A DNA stretch of 61,667 nt from Ruixingdingia sedimenti (GCF_031432425.1 NZ_JAVKPH010000024.1:1-61667), one strand, 5' to 3'; shown: positions 15,247 through 24,987, counted from the stretch's first letter. The notes: a model not told the origin generated them from the sequence alone. A program made the numbers and translations.

Positions 15247-16188
15247 ATGGCACGAGCCCAGGGGGCGCGGGCGCAGATGGCGCTTGCGTTCGAGACGACC
15301 TATGGAGCGCCACCTGCCAGCGGCTTCACGCGGATGCCGTTCGCCAGCGCGACGCTGGGGGCGGAGCAGCCGCTCCTGAACAGCGAGCTGCTCGGCTACG
15401 GTCGCGATCCGCTGGCGCCGATCAAGGACGCGCTGACGGCGGACGGCAATGTCGTCGTGCCGATCGACGCGGAGGCCTTCGGCTTCTGGCTGAAGGCGGC
15501 CTTCGGCCAGCCGATCACTACTGGCACGGTGGCGCCCTACAGTCACGAGTTCCGCTCGGGCGGCTGGGTGCTGCCGTCGATGTCCATCGAGACTGGCATG
15601 CCGGAGGTGCCGCGCTTCGCGATGTATTCAGGTTGCATGCTCGATACGCTGTCGTGGCAGATGCAGCGCTCGGGCCTGCTGACCGCGACCGCGAGCCTCG
15701 TGGCCCAAGGCGAGGCCATCGCCACGACCTCCGCCGCAGGCACGTTGGCCGAGATCGACCTGCAGCGCTTCGGCCATTTCAACGGCGCGATCACCCGCAA
15801 TGGCCAGCCGCTTGGCAACATCGTCTCGGCCGAGATCACCTATGCCAACACGCTCGACCGGATCGAGACGATCCGCTCGGATGGCCGCATCGATGGCGCG
15901 GACCCGGGCATGGCTGCGCTCACCGGCCGGATCGAGGTGCGCTTTGCAGATCAGCTCCTGGTCAACCAGGCGATCAATGGCGAGCCCTGTGAGATGACCT
16001 TCGCCTACGTGCTGACCTCGGGCGAAAGCCTGACTCTGGTGGCCCATGCCGTCTACCTGCCGCGCCCGCGCATCGAGATTTCCGGACCGCAGGGCGTGCA
16101 GGCCAGCTTCGACTGGCAGGCGGCGAAGGACACGGTGACGGGCCGCATGTGCACGATCACGCTGGTGAACGAACGGGAGACCTACTGA
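15247..16188 (+). CDS. phage tail tube protein
   Basis: A 313-residue protein beginning MARAQGARAQMALAFETTYGA. The content is largely beta, with FETTYG, AFGFWLKAAFG and SGCMLDTLSWQMQRSGLLTATASL typical of siphovirus tail tube (lambda gpV-type) proteins in this lineage. GAGGAGAAT precedes the ATG. It lies between the terminator-position gene and the tail chaperone, the usual order. Confidence 0.85.
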   Translation: MARAQGARAQMALAFETTYGAPPASGFTRMPFASATLGAEQPLLNSELLGYGRDPLAPIKDALTADGNVVVPIDAEAFGFWLKAAFGQPITTGTVAPYSHEFRSGGWVLPSMSIETGMPEVPRFAMYSGCMLDTLSWQMQRSGLLTATASLVAQGEAIATTSAAGTLAEIDLQRFGHFNGAITRNGQPLGNIVSAEITYANTLDRIETIRSDGRIDGADPGMAALTGRIEVRFADQLLVNQAINGEPCEMTFAYVLTSGESLTLVAHAVYLPRPRIEISGPQGVQASFDWQAAKDTVTGRMCTITLVNERETY

Positions 16189-16643
16189 TGCTGACACTCG
16201 ATCTGACGAATGCGCCGCGCTGGCTCGACCTGTTGCCGGGCGTGCGGCTGCAGCTTCGCCCGCTGACGACCGCCCTGATGGTCTCCGCCCGCAGCGATGC
16301 CGCGATCCAGGCACTGCCGCCCGAGGCCGGGCCCGAGGAACTGGCGATGATCATGGCCAAGGCCGTGGCGCGGCGCGCGGTGCTGGATTGGGAGGGTGTC
16401 GGCGATGCCGAGGGCAACCCGGTCCCGGTGACGCCCGAGGGCATCGACGCACTCCTCGACATCTGGCCGGCCTTCGACGCCTTCCAGTCCGCCTATGTCG
16501 CCAAATGGCTGCTCCTCGAGCAGGAAAAAAACGTCTCTGCGCCCTCGCCGAGTGGTGGCTCGGCGGGGGCGATCGCTACTGCCAAGCCTGCACGCCCTGC
16601 GAAAGCAACGGGGGCCCGTGCCCGGATTGCCCGGCGCGGTTGA
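16188..16643 (+). CDS. tail assembly chaperone, gpG-like (0-frame product)
   Basis: A 151-residue protein whose ATG overlaps the tail-tube stop (TGATG). It has a predicted structured region to about residue 110 and an Ala/Pro/Ser-rich basic tail past the slippery site. Its place between tail tube and tape measure, and the in-frame slippery heptamer at 16526-16532, mark it as the G part of a G/GT pair, which coats the tape measure during tail assembly. Confidence 0.85.
   Translation: MLTLDLTNAPRWLDLLPGVRLQLRPLTTALMVSARSDAAIQALPPEAGPEELAMIMAKAVARRAVLDWEGVGDAEGNPVPVTPEGIDALLDIWPAFDAFQSAYVAKWLLLEQEKNVSAPSPSGGSAGAIATAKPARPAKATGARARIARRG
16526..16532 (+). promoter_or_regulatory. programmed -1 frameshift site (A AAA AAC)
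   Basis: In the 0 frame the codons are GAA AAA AAC, so the heptamer is a canonical X-XXY-YYZ slippery sequence. A -1 slip leads into RLCALAEWWLGGGDRYCQAC, a strongly conserved-looking start of the T extension. The 0 frame continues into low-complexity sequence instead. Frequency of slipping is not known. Confidence 0.85.
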
Positions 16644-16900
16644 ACCAGCCAGAAACTCTGGAAGGCTGGCAGGTCTGGGATCTGGCGCAGCGCCTGATGG
16701 GGCAGTTGCGTGTCGCCACCGGCCCGGACGCTTCCACAGTCATCGGCTGGGACATGACTGCAGCGCTGGCCATGGCGCAGGCGCTCGGGGGCGACCCGCT
16801 CATCGCGGCCGAATGCCTGCCGGTGATCGAGGCCGTGATGGTCCGCAAGTTCAATGAACAGAGCACGGCTGATGACCGAGCGTCTCTGTCCCGCGGTTGA
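16532..16900 (+). CDS. tail assembly chaperone T extension (made by -1 frameshift)
   Basis: The -1 frame after the slippery site encodes 122 more residues, giving a G-T fusion of about 237. It contains a small cysteine cluster (C-x2-C-x3-x-x-C-x2-C type: YCQACTPC then PCPDC) followed by WQVWDLAQRLMGQLR and MTAALAMAQALGGDP. This has the appearance of the gpT-type domain that contacts the tape measure. It has no plausible start codon of its own, so it depends on frameshifting. Confidence 0.82.
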   Translation, partial: RLCALAEWWLGGGDRYCQACTPCESNGGPCPDCPARLNQPETLEGWQVWDLAQRLMGQLRVATGPDASTVIGWDMTAALAMAQALGGDPLIAAECLPVIEAVMVRKFNEQSTADDRASLSRG

Positions 16901-16947
16901 TGAACCCGCCCCGCATGCCAAGTCCCGCTCGTCAGAAAGTCTGATCC

Positions 16948-19380
16948 ATGGCCCAGAAGCGCGTTTCCGTCCGCCTCGTCGCCGAGGGCGGCAGGCAGGT
17001 GAAGGCCGAATTCCAGGGGATCGGCGATGCGGGCGAGCGCAATTTCAAGCGGATCGAGCGGCAGGCCGACATCACCGGCGCCGTGGTGCGCCGCGTCATG
17101 GGGATCCTCGGCGCCGCGATCAGCACGCGGCAGCTCGTGGCCTATGCCGACCAATGGACCGACCTCCGCTCGCGTGTCGATCTCGCGACCGGCAGCCAGG
17201 AGGCGGGGGCGGCCGTCATGGAGCGGCTCGCCGCCATGGCGCGGCGGACCTATTCCAGCCTCGGCCAGACCACGGAGTCCTGGCTCGCCAATGCCACGGC
17301 GCTGCGCGAACTGGGGCTGACCACGGCGGAGTCGCTGGATTTCACGGAGGCGCTGAACAACGCCATGGTGGTGTCCGGCGCGCGTGCCGAACGCGCGGCC
17401 TCGGTGCAGACGGCGCTCTCGCGAGCCATGGCGCTGGGTACGCTCAGCGGGGACAACCTCAACACCGTGATCCAGAACGGCGGGCGGCTCGCGGAACTTC
17501 TGGCGGCCGAGCTTGGCACCACTGTCTCCGGCCTGCGCAGGCTTGGCCAGGAGGGCGGGATCACTGGCGAGGTGATCCGCACGGCGCTGATCGGCAATCT
17601 CGAACTGCTGCGCGAGGAAGCCGACAGCATGCCGGCGACCATCGGCGATGCGTTCACGCTGATCGGCAATGCCGCGCTGCAACTGGTCGGCACCTGGGAC
17701 CAGATGGTCGGGGCCTCATCGACGGTGGCCGCGGCACTGATCGGGCTCGCCGACAACATGGAGCGGCTGGCGGCTATCGGCATCGCTTTCGCGGGCTTCA
17801 TGGCCGCGCGCTGGGTTGCGGGGTTTGTCGCAGCGCAAGTCGCCACGATCAGCCTCGCGGGCGCGCTGACGCTCTTGCGCGGGGCGATCATCCGTACCGG
17901 AATCGGGGCGCTGATCGTGGGCGCGGGCGAGCTGATCTACTGGTTCGGGCAGCTGGTGCGCGGCGCGGGCGGGTTTGGCACTGCGCTCTCACTTCTGGGC
18001 GATCTCGCCCGCGAGGTCTGGGAACGCATGAAGCTCGGTGCCGTCGCCATGGGGCTGGCGATCATGGCGAGTTGGGCTGACATCAAGGCCACCATCGCCG
18101 AGGCGCTGCAGACATCGCTGGAAGCCGTGGTCGGTTTCGGGAACGGGGCGCTGAACACGTTCCAGGGGGCGCTCGACGCGATCAAGGTGCTCTGGGGCGC
18201 GCTGCCCTCGGCGATCGGGGATTTCGCGTTTCAGGCGGCGAATGCGCTGATCGCGGGCGTCGAAGCGATGCTCAATGGCGTCGGCCAGCGGATCAACGGC
18301 TTCCTCGAGGGGATCAATGGCGGGCTCGAGGCGCTGGGGATCGAGCGGCGGATTTCGCTGATCGGCAATCTGGAACTGGGCCGGATCGATAACCCCTTCG
18401 CGGGGTCGGCGACTGAGGCCGGTGCCCAGGCACGCGCGGCGTTCCAGGCAGCGTTCACTGCCGAGCCGATCAATATGCCGGACCTCGGGCTAAGCGCTTA
18501 TGCGGAGGAAGCGCGCGGCGAAGCCGAGTCCCTGCGTGCGACGATGGCTGGCGTGGCCGAGGCGGCGACGGCACCACTCGAGTCCATTGCCGCCCTGCGC
18601 GAGGCGGTGACGGGCAGCGGTCTCGACGCGGAGGCTGCGCTGAACGGCGCGCGCACGGCCGCCGAGGGGCTGGGCGAGTCGCTCGAGGCCACCGGCGAGG
18701 CTGCGGGCCGCGCGGGCGGTGCCGGTCGCGGGGCGGGTCAGGCGCTGCGCGAGGCGGCCGATACGGCACGTGGTGCATGGGAGGCCACCGCCGAGGCAGT
18801 CCGCGCGGCACAGGAGCGTTCCCGCGAGATCGCTCAAGGTCTGGCGCAGGATATCGTCGGCCCGATCAAGGAGGCGCTGCAGTCCGGCGAGTTCACCTGG
18901 GAGACCTTCGCCAGCGCCATCTCGCGCATCGCGCAGAACCTCGCGAACCGGCTGATCGAGCTGGCCTTCAAGCCGATCGAGAATGCGCTGATGCGCGCCT
19001 TCTCGGGCATGGGCGGCGGGGGTGGTTTCTTCGCGAGCCTCTTCGGCTTCGCAAGGGGCGGCGCATTTGCAGGTGGCCACGAACTGACGGCTTTCGCGCG
19101 CGGCGGCGTCGTGAACCGGCCCACAGTGTTCCCGTTCTCGCGAGGCATCGGGCTGATGGGCGAAGCCGGACCCGAGGCGATCCTGCCGCTGCGGCGCGGG
19201 CGCGACGGGCGGCTCGGGGTCGAGATGAACAGCACGCCCGCCCAACCCGCGCAGGACATGTCGACGCGCATCATCAACGTGCTCGACCCGTCGGTGGTCG
19301 GCGACTACCTCGCCACGCCCTCGGGCGAGCGGGCCATCCTGAACGTGATCCGCCGCAACCGGAGTGCGCTGAATGCCTGA
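16948..19380 (+). CDS. phage tail tape measure protein
   Basis: An 810-residue protein. The N-terminal domain (residues about 40-250: ISTRQLVAYADQWTDLRSRV, SLGQTTESWLANATALRELG, LNTVIQNGGRLAELLA) is the lambda-type tape-measure N-terminal region. Hydrophobic segments near 275-340 and 365 could insert in the membrane, followed by long Ala-rich helices (about 510-660) and a Gly/Phe-rich tail (GGGGGFFASLFGFARGG). It sets tail length. It overlaps the next gene by eight bases. Confidence 0.93.
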   Translation: MAQKRVSVRLVAEGGRQVKAEFQGIGDAGERNFKRIERQADITGAVVRRVMGILGAAISTRQLVAYADQWTDLRSRVDLATGSQEAGAAVMERLAAMARRTYSSLGQTTESWLANATALRELGLTTAESLDFTEALNNAMVVSGARAERAASVQTALSRAMALGTLSGDNLNTVIQNGGRLAELLAAELGTTVSGLRRLGQEGGITGEVIRTALIGNLELLREEADSMPATIGDAFTLIGNAALQLVGTWDQMVGASSTVAAALIGLADNMERLAAIGIAFAGFMAARWVAGFVAAQVATISLAGALTLLRGAIIRTGIGALIVGAGELIYWFGQLVRGAGGFGTALSLLGDLAREVWERMKLGAVAMGLAIMASWADIKATIAEALQTSLEAVVGFGNGALNTFQGALDAIKVLWGALPSAIGDFAFQAANALIAGVEAMLNGVGQRINGFLEGINGGLEALGIERRISLIGNLELGRIDNPFAGSATEAGAQARAAFQAAFTAEPINMPDLGLSAYAEEARGEAESLRATMAGVAEAATAPLESIAALREAVTGSGLDAEAALNGARTAAEGLGESLEATGEAAGRAGGAGRGAGQALREAADTARGAWEATAEAVRAAQERSREIAQGLAQDIVGPIKEALQSGEFTWETFASAISRIAQNLANRLIELAFKPIENALMRAFSGMGGGGGFFASLFGFARGGAFAGGHELTAFARGGVVNRPTVFPFSRGIGLMGEAGPEAILPLRRGRDGRLGVEMNSTPAQPAQDMSTRIINVLDPSVVGDYLATPSGERAILNVIRRNRSALNA

Positions 19381-20545
19381 AGTGGGAGGCCCACCGCCGC
19401 TGTTGTTCTGGCCCTTCCCGGCGGCGCAGGAGATCACGGAGGTTCTGGAATGGCGCACCGACGTGCTGACATCACGCGCGGGCGAACAGCGCATCGCGCT
19501 CCGACCCCGACCGCGCGAGATCGTCACCTTTCGGCACAGGCTGGATGCGCTGGAGATGGCGCGCGCCGCGGAACTCGCCCGCGCCGGGTTTGCCGGAGAC
19601 TGGTATGTGCCGCTCTGGCACATGGCGCTGCAGCCCAATGCCGATCTGGCGCAAGGCGCGACCGAGATCCTGCTCGATACGGGGCTCTCGGATTTTCGCA
19701 GCGGGGAACTGGCAGCGATCACGGTCGATGGCCGTGAGGCGGCGGCCGTGTCCATCGCCAGCGTTCAGGCCGACCGGCTCATCCTTGCAGAGCCTCTGGT
19801 CCTGCAGCTGCCTAGTCCGGTGGTTGCCGCGCCGCGCATCATGGTCGCGCCGATCCGCGCAGGCGTGCTGACCTCAGCCGTCGAGATCACTCGCCGCAGG
19901 CAGGGAGATGGCACGGTCAACGCCAGCTTCCTGCTGCGCGAGGCGGCGGACATCACCGCACTGGTGCTGCCGATCTATCTCGGCCGCCCGGTCCAGACCG
20001 ACCCGAGCCTTGTGCGCCGCCCGCTCAGCGCCAGCCTGCGCCGGGCTGTGGAATACGTCGACAACGGTTTCGGCCCGGTTGTGGCCGAGCCGGTGAGAGA
20101 TATCATCGAGCGAGGGGAGACGATCACGCTGAAGGCGCAGGGCCCCGCCGCGCGTCACGCCCTGCGCCGCTGGCTCTGGTCGCTCCGAGGACGGCAGGTC
20201 AGCTTCTGGCTGCCGACCTGGGGGCGCGAGCTGCAGTTGCGCGCGGCCATGACCTCCGGATCCACGCTGATGCGCGTCGCCCCGGTCGCGTCGCTCCCGG
20301 CCTATATCGGCCGCGCGATCCTGCTGGAAATGCCGACCGCGCTGCGCTTCCGAACGATCACCGCCGCCATCGTCGAGGGCGCGGATCACCGGCTGACGCT
20401 GTCCTCGAACCTCGGCGAGCCGGTTTCGCTCGCGACGAGGGTGCATTTCCTGACCGCGATGCGCGCAGATGCCGACCGCGTCGAGATCCAGCATGGCGCT
20501 GTCGCCAGCGAGGTCACGCTGCCTGTCATCGAGGTGCCCGCATGA
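19373..20545 (+). CDS. distal tail / baseplate protein
   Basis: A 390-residue, mostly beta protein beginning MPEVGGPPPLLFWPFPA. WRTDVLTSRAGEQRIALRPRPRE near residue 28 and the repeated RGRQVSFWLPTWGRELQL are typical of the protein after the tape measure in this phage group, where a distal tail protein would lie. The start overlaps the tape-measure stop. Precise structural role is inferred from order. Confidence 0.75.
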   Translation: MPEVGGPPPLLFWPFPAAQEITEVLEWRTDVLTSRAGEQRIALRPRPREIVTFRHRLDALEMARAAELARAGFAGDWYVPLWHMALQPNADLAQGATEILLDTGLSDFRSGELAAITVDGREAAAVSIASVQADRLILAEPLVLQLPSPVVAAPRIMVAPIRAGVLTSAVEITRRRQGDGTVNASFLLREAADITALVLPIYLGRPVQTDPSLVRRPLSASLRRAVEYVDNGFGPVVAEPVRDIIERGETITLKAQGPAARHALRRWLWSLRGRQVSFWLPTWGRELQLRAAMTSGSTLMRVAPVASLPAYIGRAILLEMPTALRFRTITAAIVEGADHRLTLSSNLGEPVSLATRVHFLTAMRADADRVEIQHGAVASEVTLPVIEVPA

Positions 20546-21408
20546 CCTATGACAGCATCGAAGCCTCGGTCGCCGAGGGCCGACCCTATTTCCTCTACCA
20601 GTTCGTGGAAGGCGATCAGGTCTGGCGTTTCACCAGCCGCGCCACGGCCTGGACCAGCGCGGGGAGCGGCGGGACGGCGATCACCTGGGAGCCCGCTGCC
20701 GTCGCCCATGGCGACGTGGTGCAGACGAGCGAGATCGAGCGCGGGCGGCTGGAACTGACCTGGTCGCTTTCGCATCCCTTCGCGCGGCGGTTTCTGGCTC
20801 CTTTGGGCAACACGCCCGTGACGCTGACCATCTTCCGGGGCCACGAGCAGGTGCTGGGGGAGACGGTCGCGCATTGGAAGGGCCGCGTCGTGGGCTCCGA
20901 GGTCGAGGGGCAGCGGATCCTGCTGCAGGCCGAGTCGATCTTCAGCACGCTGCGCCGAGCAGGCGTGCGGGCGAAGTATCAGCGGCTTTGCCGCCATGCG
21001 CTTTACGGGCGCGGCTGCGGCCTCGACATCGCGCTCTACTGGCTGACCGGCACGGTGAAGGCCGTATCCGGCAACGCCTCGAGCCTCACAATCCCCGAGG
21101 CGGCGGCCGAGCCAACCGGCTGGTACCGGGGCGGTGTGCTCAGGTTGGGCGCGCAGCTTGGGTTCATCACTGGCCATGCCGGGGCGACCCTCACGCTGTC
21201 GCGCCCGATGCAGGAACTGGTGGCGGCGTTAGCCTCCCCGGAGATCGACCCGGAGACCGGCACACCGATCCCAGTCCTCGTCGACATCGCCCCGGGCTGC
21301 GATCTGCGTGCCGCCACTTGCGCGGCGAAGTTCGGCAACCTCGCCAACTTTGGTGGCTTCCCCGAGATCCCCGGCCGCAATCCCTTCGGCGGCAGCTCCA
21401 TCGTCTGA
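20542..21408 (+). CDS. phage BR0599 family (DUF2163) tail hub protein
   Basis: A 288-residue protein with the conserved C-terminal signature GCDLRAATCAAKFGNLANFGG followed by FPEIPGRNPF, diagnostic for the BR0599 family shared with gene transfer agents and related siphoviruses. CRHALYGRGCGLD near residue 150 adds two more conserved cysteines; together they may bind an iron-sulfur cluster, as proposed for related hub proteins. ATGA overlap with the previous stop. Confidence 0.88.
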   Translation: MTYDSIEASVAEGRPYFLYQFVEGDQVWRFTSRATAWTSAGSGGTAITWEPAAVAHGDVVQTSEIERGRLELTWSLSHPFARRFLAPLGNTPVTLTIFRGHEQVLGETVAHWKGRVVGSEVEGQRILLQAESIFSTLRRAGVRAKYQRLCRHALYGRGCGLDIALYWLTGTVKAVSGNASSLTIPEAAAEPTGWYRGGVLRLGAQLGFITGHAGATLTLSRPMQELVAALASPEIDPETGTPIPVLVDIAPGCDLRAATCAAKFGNLANFGGFPEIPGRNPFGGSSIV

Positions 21409-21417
21409 GAAGTCGTC

Positions 21418-21666
21418 ATGGTCTGGACCTTCATCGCGCGGCTCGTCCTCGGGCTGGTGCTCTCGGCGATTTCCTATGCGCTGAGCCCGCGCCCCAAGGT
21501 CGAGAAGCCCCAGGCGGCGGGGCTGGACGATTTCTCGCTGCCCACCGCCGAGGAAGGGCGGCCGATCCCGGTGGTATTCGGGACGGTACTGATCACGGGG
21601 CCGAACGTGGTCTGGGCAGGCGACCTGAAGGTGGACCCGATCAAGAAGAAAGGTGGCAAGAAGTGA
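21418..21666 (+). CDS. small phage tail-tip associated protein
   Basis: An 82-residue protein with an N-terminal hydrophobic segment (VWTFIARLVLGLVLSAISYAL) and then LDDFSLPTAEEGRPIPVVFGT, a phrase recurring in proteins just upstream of the large tail tip gene in this phage group. It ends in a lysine-rich tail. Role unknown; conservation of position supports a real gene. Confidence 0.7.
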   Translation: MVWTFIARLVLGLVLSAISYALSPRPKVEKPQAAGLDDFSLPTAEEGRPIPVVFGTVLITGPNVVWAGDLKVDPIKKKGGKK

Positions 21667-21869
21667 CGCGCGTGACGATCCAGGACCTGCGCGATGCGCG
21701 CTACTGCCTCGCAGGCGTGCGGCCGTGGTTCCGCCGCCACGGGCTCGACTGGCAAGCGTTTCTGGACTGCGGCATCGAGGCCGACCGGCTGCGCGCGACC
21801 GGGGATGCACTGGTGGAACCCGTGATCCTGATCGCAGAGCAGCGGGAGGCATACGATGGGCGGGCGTAG
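21663..21869 (+). CDS. small conserved phage protein
   Basis: A 68-residue protein read from GTG 21663, which overlaps the previous stop (GTGA). It contains VTIQDLRDARYCLAGVRPWF followed by HGLDWQAFLDCGI and ATGDALVEPVI, a pattern I recall from small genes at this site in Rhodobacterales phages. Function unknown. It overlaps the start of the tail-tip gene by 14 bases. Confidence 0.7.
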   Translation: MTRVTIQDLRDARYCLAGVRPWFRRHGLDWQAFLDCGIEADRLRATGDALVEPVILIAEQREAYDGRA

Positions 21870-24800
21870 CAAGGCGCAGACCGTTGGCTTCCGCTATTCG
21901 CTGGGGATGCATCTGGCGCTTTGCCACGGGCCGATCGATGCCATCCGCGAGATCCTCGTCGACCGCCGCACCGCATGGTCTGTCACGACCGGCGGCGGCG
22001 TTTCGGGCGGCGGCGCGGCCGTGGAGACGCGGATCGGCGCGGTTGCAGGCATGGCGGCAACTGCGGCGCTGGCGGGCGACACGGGCGCCACGATCACTTT
22101 TCCGGGGACGCGCGCGGGGGTGCGCATCGGCCGGGACTACCGGCTGCAATTGGCGAATGGCACGAGCCAGACCATCACGCTGCGCGGCGTCAGTTTCAAC
22201 GCCGCCACCAATGTGACCTCCTGGTCTGTCCTGCCCGAGGCGCTGAGCTTCCCGGTTCAAGCGGTCGAGGTGTTCGAGGCGACCAGCGCCGCCAGCAACG
22301 CAGGTGCCGGGGGTGGGCGTATTCGCATCGACAAGCCCGACCTCTTCGGCGGTGAGAGCCGCGAAGGGGGCATTCGCGGCGATGTCGATGTGCTGATGGG
22401 CGGGCCGGGCCAGGGTCAGAACGACTACCTGGCTGCTCGGATGAATGGCGACGTGCCCGGCTATCGCGGGCTCTGCAGCCTGGTGCTGCGGCAGGTCTAT
22501 CTCGGCATCAATCCGTATCTGAAGCCGTGGGCGGTCCGCGTGACCCGCGTGCTGACCGGCGAGGCAGGCGCGGCGCAATGGTATCCCGAGAAGGCGGCCA
22601 TCGTGCCCGAGGCCAATATCTCGGATGCCGCGATCTACATTGCGCTTGATGTCTCGGGTTCGATGTCGGGCACGCGCATGGCCGCCCAGAAAGCGGGCGT
22701 CGCGGCGCTCATCCGCGAGATCGGAGCCAGCGTCGATCCCGACCGGCCGAACGATATCCGCATCGTGCTCTGGAACGCAGGCGTCGCGGGCGCGATCGAG
22801 CGCCGCGAGATGGGACCGGACGACTATGCCGCGCTCGAGGCGTGGATGATGGCGCTCTCGAACAGCACCTCGGGGGGCACCAGCTTTGACGCCGCCTTTT
22901 CGCAGGCGGGAGCGTTTTTCGCGGGCGGCGGGTCCAAGCGACGGATCGTGATCTTCGTGACCGATGGCGAACCTGCGCCGGTCTCCTCGGTCGATGCAGC
23001 ACTTACGATCATCCGCACCCTGCCGCCGGCCGACATCTTCGGCTTCAACATCGCGCTCGCAAATACCACTTTCACCGCACGGATCGACAACACGCCGGTG
23101 GACGGCGTGCCGGTGATCCCGGCGGGAAACCCGCAGGCGCTGGTCGCCTCCTTGCGCGGGGCCTTCGGCAACGGGCCAGACATGAACCCGGCCCATATCA
23201 TCCGGGAGTGCCTGACCAACCGGGACTGGGGTCTGGGCTATTCGACCGTGGAGATCGGGGCGAGTTTCACGGCGGCCGCGGACACGCTCTACACCGAGGG
23301 CTTCGGCCTGTCGCTGATCTGGCAGCAGGACAGCTCCATCGAGGAGTTCATCGGCAGCGTTCTCGACCACATCGACGCGACACTCTTCATCGACCGGCGC
23401 ACCGGGCTCTGGGAACTGAAGCTGATCCGGGCCGACTACACGGCCGCAACGCTGCCACTCTTCGATGAGACCAATGTCGTGGATTGGGGGCGGCTGGGGC
23501 GGCGCGCGCCGTCGGATCTGGTCAACAGCGTGACCGTGCGTTTCACCGATGCCTGGACCGACGACACGGGGGCGGTTTCTGTCACCGACACTGCCCGGGT
23601 GCAGTCCATGGGCGAGGTGATCGCCACCACGCTCGACTATCCAGGCATCCGCTACCAGGGGCTGGGGATCCGCGTGGCCGAGCGCGACCTACGCGCGCTC
23701 TCGGTGCCGCTGCTCACGGGCGAGATCGTGGTGAACCGCGAAGGCGCGGATCTCGGGCCAGGCGATGTGATCCGGCTGCGGTCGCCCCGCCTCGGGCTCG
23801 ACGATGTTGTCATGCGCATCTCCGAGATCGGTCAGGGCGACGGCCGCGACAACGGCATCCGATTGAAGCTCGCCGAGGACGTCTTTGCGTTGGGCGCCAC
23901 CGCCATCGCAGGTGGGCGCATGCCGACCGGGTCCGGGGTCGCGGCTCCGCCGAGGGCACTCTCCCGGCGCATGGTCGCGGAAGCCCCTTACTGGCTGCTC
24001 GTCCGCGAACTGGGCCATACCGAGGCCGACCGGATTCTTTCGGAGGATCCCAATGCGGGCGCAGTGGTTGCCACGGGCGAGCGCCCCAGCGCCGATGCGC
24101 TGGCGGCGGAGCTCTGGATCGACCCCGGCACCGGTCCCGCGCGGGAGGGTGTGGTTGCCTTCGCGCCGACGGCGCTGCTGGCTGCGGACATCTCGGACCA
24201 TCCGGAGGTGCGTGTCCTGCCCGTCACCGGATGGCGCGACATCGGTGAGGTCGGCATCGGCACGCTGGCGAGCATCGGCGGCGAACTGGTGCGCGTCGAC
24301 GGGATCACGTCCACCGCCATCACCGTGGGTCGGGGTTGCCTCGACACCGTGCCGAGGGCGCATGCCGCAGATACGCCAGTGATCTTCTTCGACGAGGGCG
24401 CGCGGATCACCGAGGACAGCTGGGCGGCAGGCGAGACTCTCGCGATCCGGCTTCTACCCGAAACGGGGCGTGGCACGCTCGCCTTTGCGCTGGCGCCCGA
24501 GGACAGCGTGACGCTCGACCGGCGCGCCATCCGGCCCCTGCCGCCCGGTCGCGTGCAGGCCAATGGCAGCTATGCGCCGGATGTCGATGCGCTGATCGCC
24601 AATGATCTGGTGCTGACCTGGGCCCATCGCGACCGGCTGACACAGACCAGCCCCGTGATCGTCGATCACACCGGTTCCTCCATCGGGCCGGAGCCAGGCG
24701 TCGGCTATGCGATCGAGGTGCGTTGGATCGACCCCGACACCGGCGCAGCGCTCATGCCGCCTGGCATCGTGATCGACGCGGGCATGGAGACAAGCTGGAC

Positions 24801-24987
24801 GCTGGCGCCGGAGGACATCCCGGAGACCGGCGCGCCGGAGCGGACGGCCGAGATCGACCTCGCCGTCCGGGCGCGTCGGCTGGTCGGCGGCAGTTGGCTC
24901 ACCGACTTTGATGCCCGCCGGTTCCGGCTGACCGCGCCCTTTGCCGCCGGATGGGATCGCGGCTGGGGGTTCCTCTGGGGGACCTGA
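21856..24987 (+). CDS. phage tail tip protein with inserted von Willebrand A domain
   Basis: A 1043-residue tail protein of the host-specificity type. Family landmarks are LGMHLALCHGPIDAIREILVD, LFGGESREGGIRGDV, PYLKPWAVRVTRV, DMNPAHIIRECLTNRDWG and IDATLFIDRRTGLWELKLI. Two blocks appear extra relative to the core family: a Gly/Ala/Thr-rich stretch at about 42-150 and a complete vWA domain at about 255-440. The vWA block has the metal-site residues DVSGSMS (265), SGGTSFD and FVTDGEP. It splits the core between QWYPEKAAIV and DMNPAHIIR. The vWA probably binds a cell-surface ligand through a divalent metal; this is inference. Confidence 0.9.
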   Translation: MGGRSKAQTVGFRYSLGMHLALCHGPIDAIREILVDRRTAWSVTTGGGVSGGGAAVETRIGAVAGMAATAALAGDTGATITFPGTRAGVRIGRDYRLQLANGTSQTITLRGVSFNAATNVTSWSVLPEALSFPVQAVEVFEATSAASNAGAGGGRIRIDKPDLFGGESREGGIRGDVDVLMGGPGQGQNDYLAARMNGDVPGYRGLCSLVLRQVYLGINPYLKPWAVRVTRVLTGEAGAAQWYPEKAAIVPEANISDAAIYIALDVSGSMSGTRMAAQKAGVAALIREIGASVDPDRPNDIRIVLWNAGVAGAIERREMGPDDYAALEAWMMALSNSTSGGTSFDAAFSQAGAFFAGGGSKRRIVIFVTDGEPAPVSSVDAALTIIRTLPPADIFGFNIALANTTFTARIDNTPVDGVPVIPAGNPQALVASLRGAFGNGPDMNPAHIIRECLTNRDWGLGYSTVEIGASFTAAADTLYTEGFGLSLIWQQDSSIEEFIGSVLDHIDATLFIDRRTGLWELKLIRADYTAATLPLFDETNVVDWGRLGRRAPSDLVNSVTVRFTDAWTDDTGAVSVTDTARVQSMGEVIATTLDYPGIRYQGLGIRVAERDLRALSVPLLTGEIVVNREGADLGPGDVIRLRSPRLGLDDVVMRISEIGQGDGRDNGIRLKLAEDVFALGATAIAGGRMPTGSGVAAPPRALSRRMVAEAPYWLLVRELGHTEADRILSEDPNAGAVVATGERPSADALAAELWIDPGTGPAREGVVAFAPTALLAADISDHPEVRVLPVTGWRDIGEVGIGTLASIGGELVRVDGITSTAITVGRGCLDTVPRAHAADTPVIFFDEGARITEDSWAAGETLAIRLLPETGRGTLAFALAPEDSVTLDRRAIRPLPPGRVQANGSYAPDVDALIANDLVLTWAHRDRLTQTSPVIVDHTGSSIGPEPGVGYAIEVRWIDPDTGAALMPPGIVIDAGMETSWTLAPEDIPETGAPERTAEIDLAVRARRLVGGSWLTDFDARRFRLTAPFAAGWDRGWGFLWGT

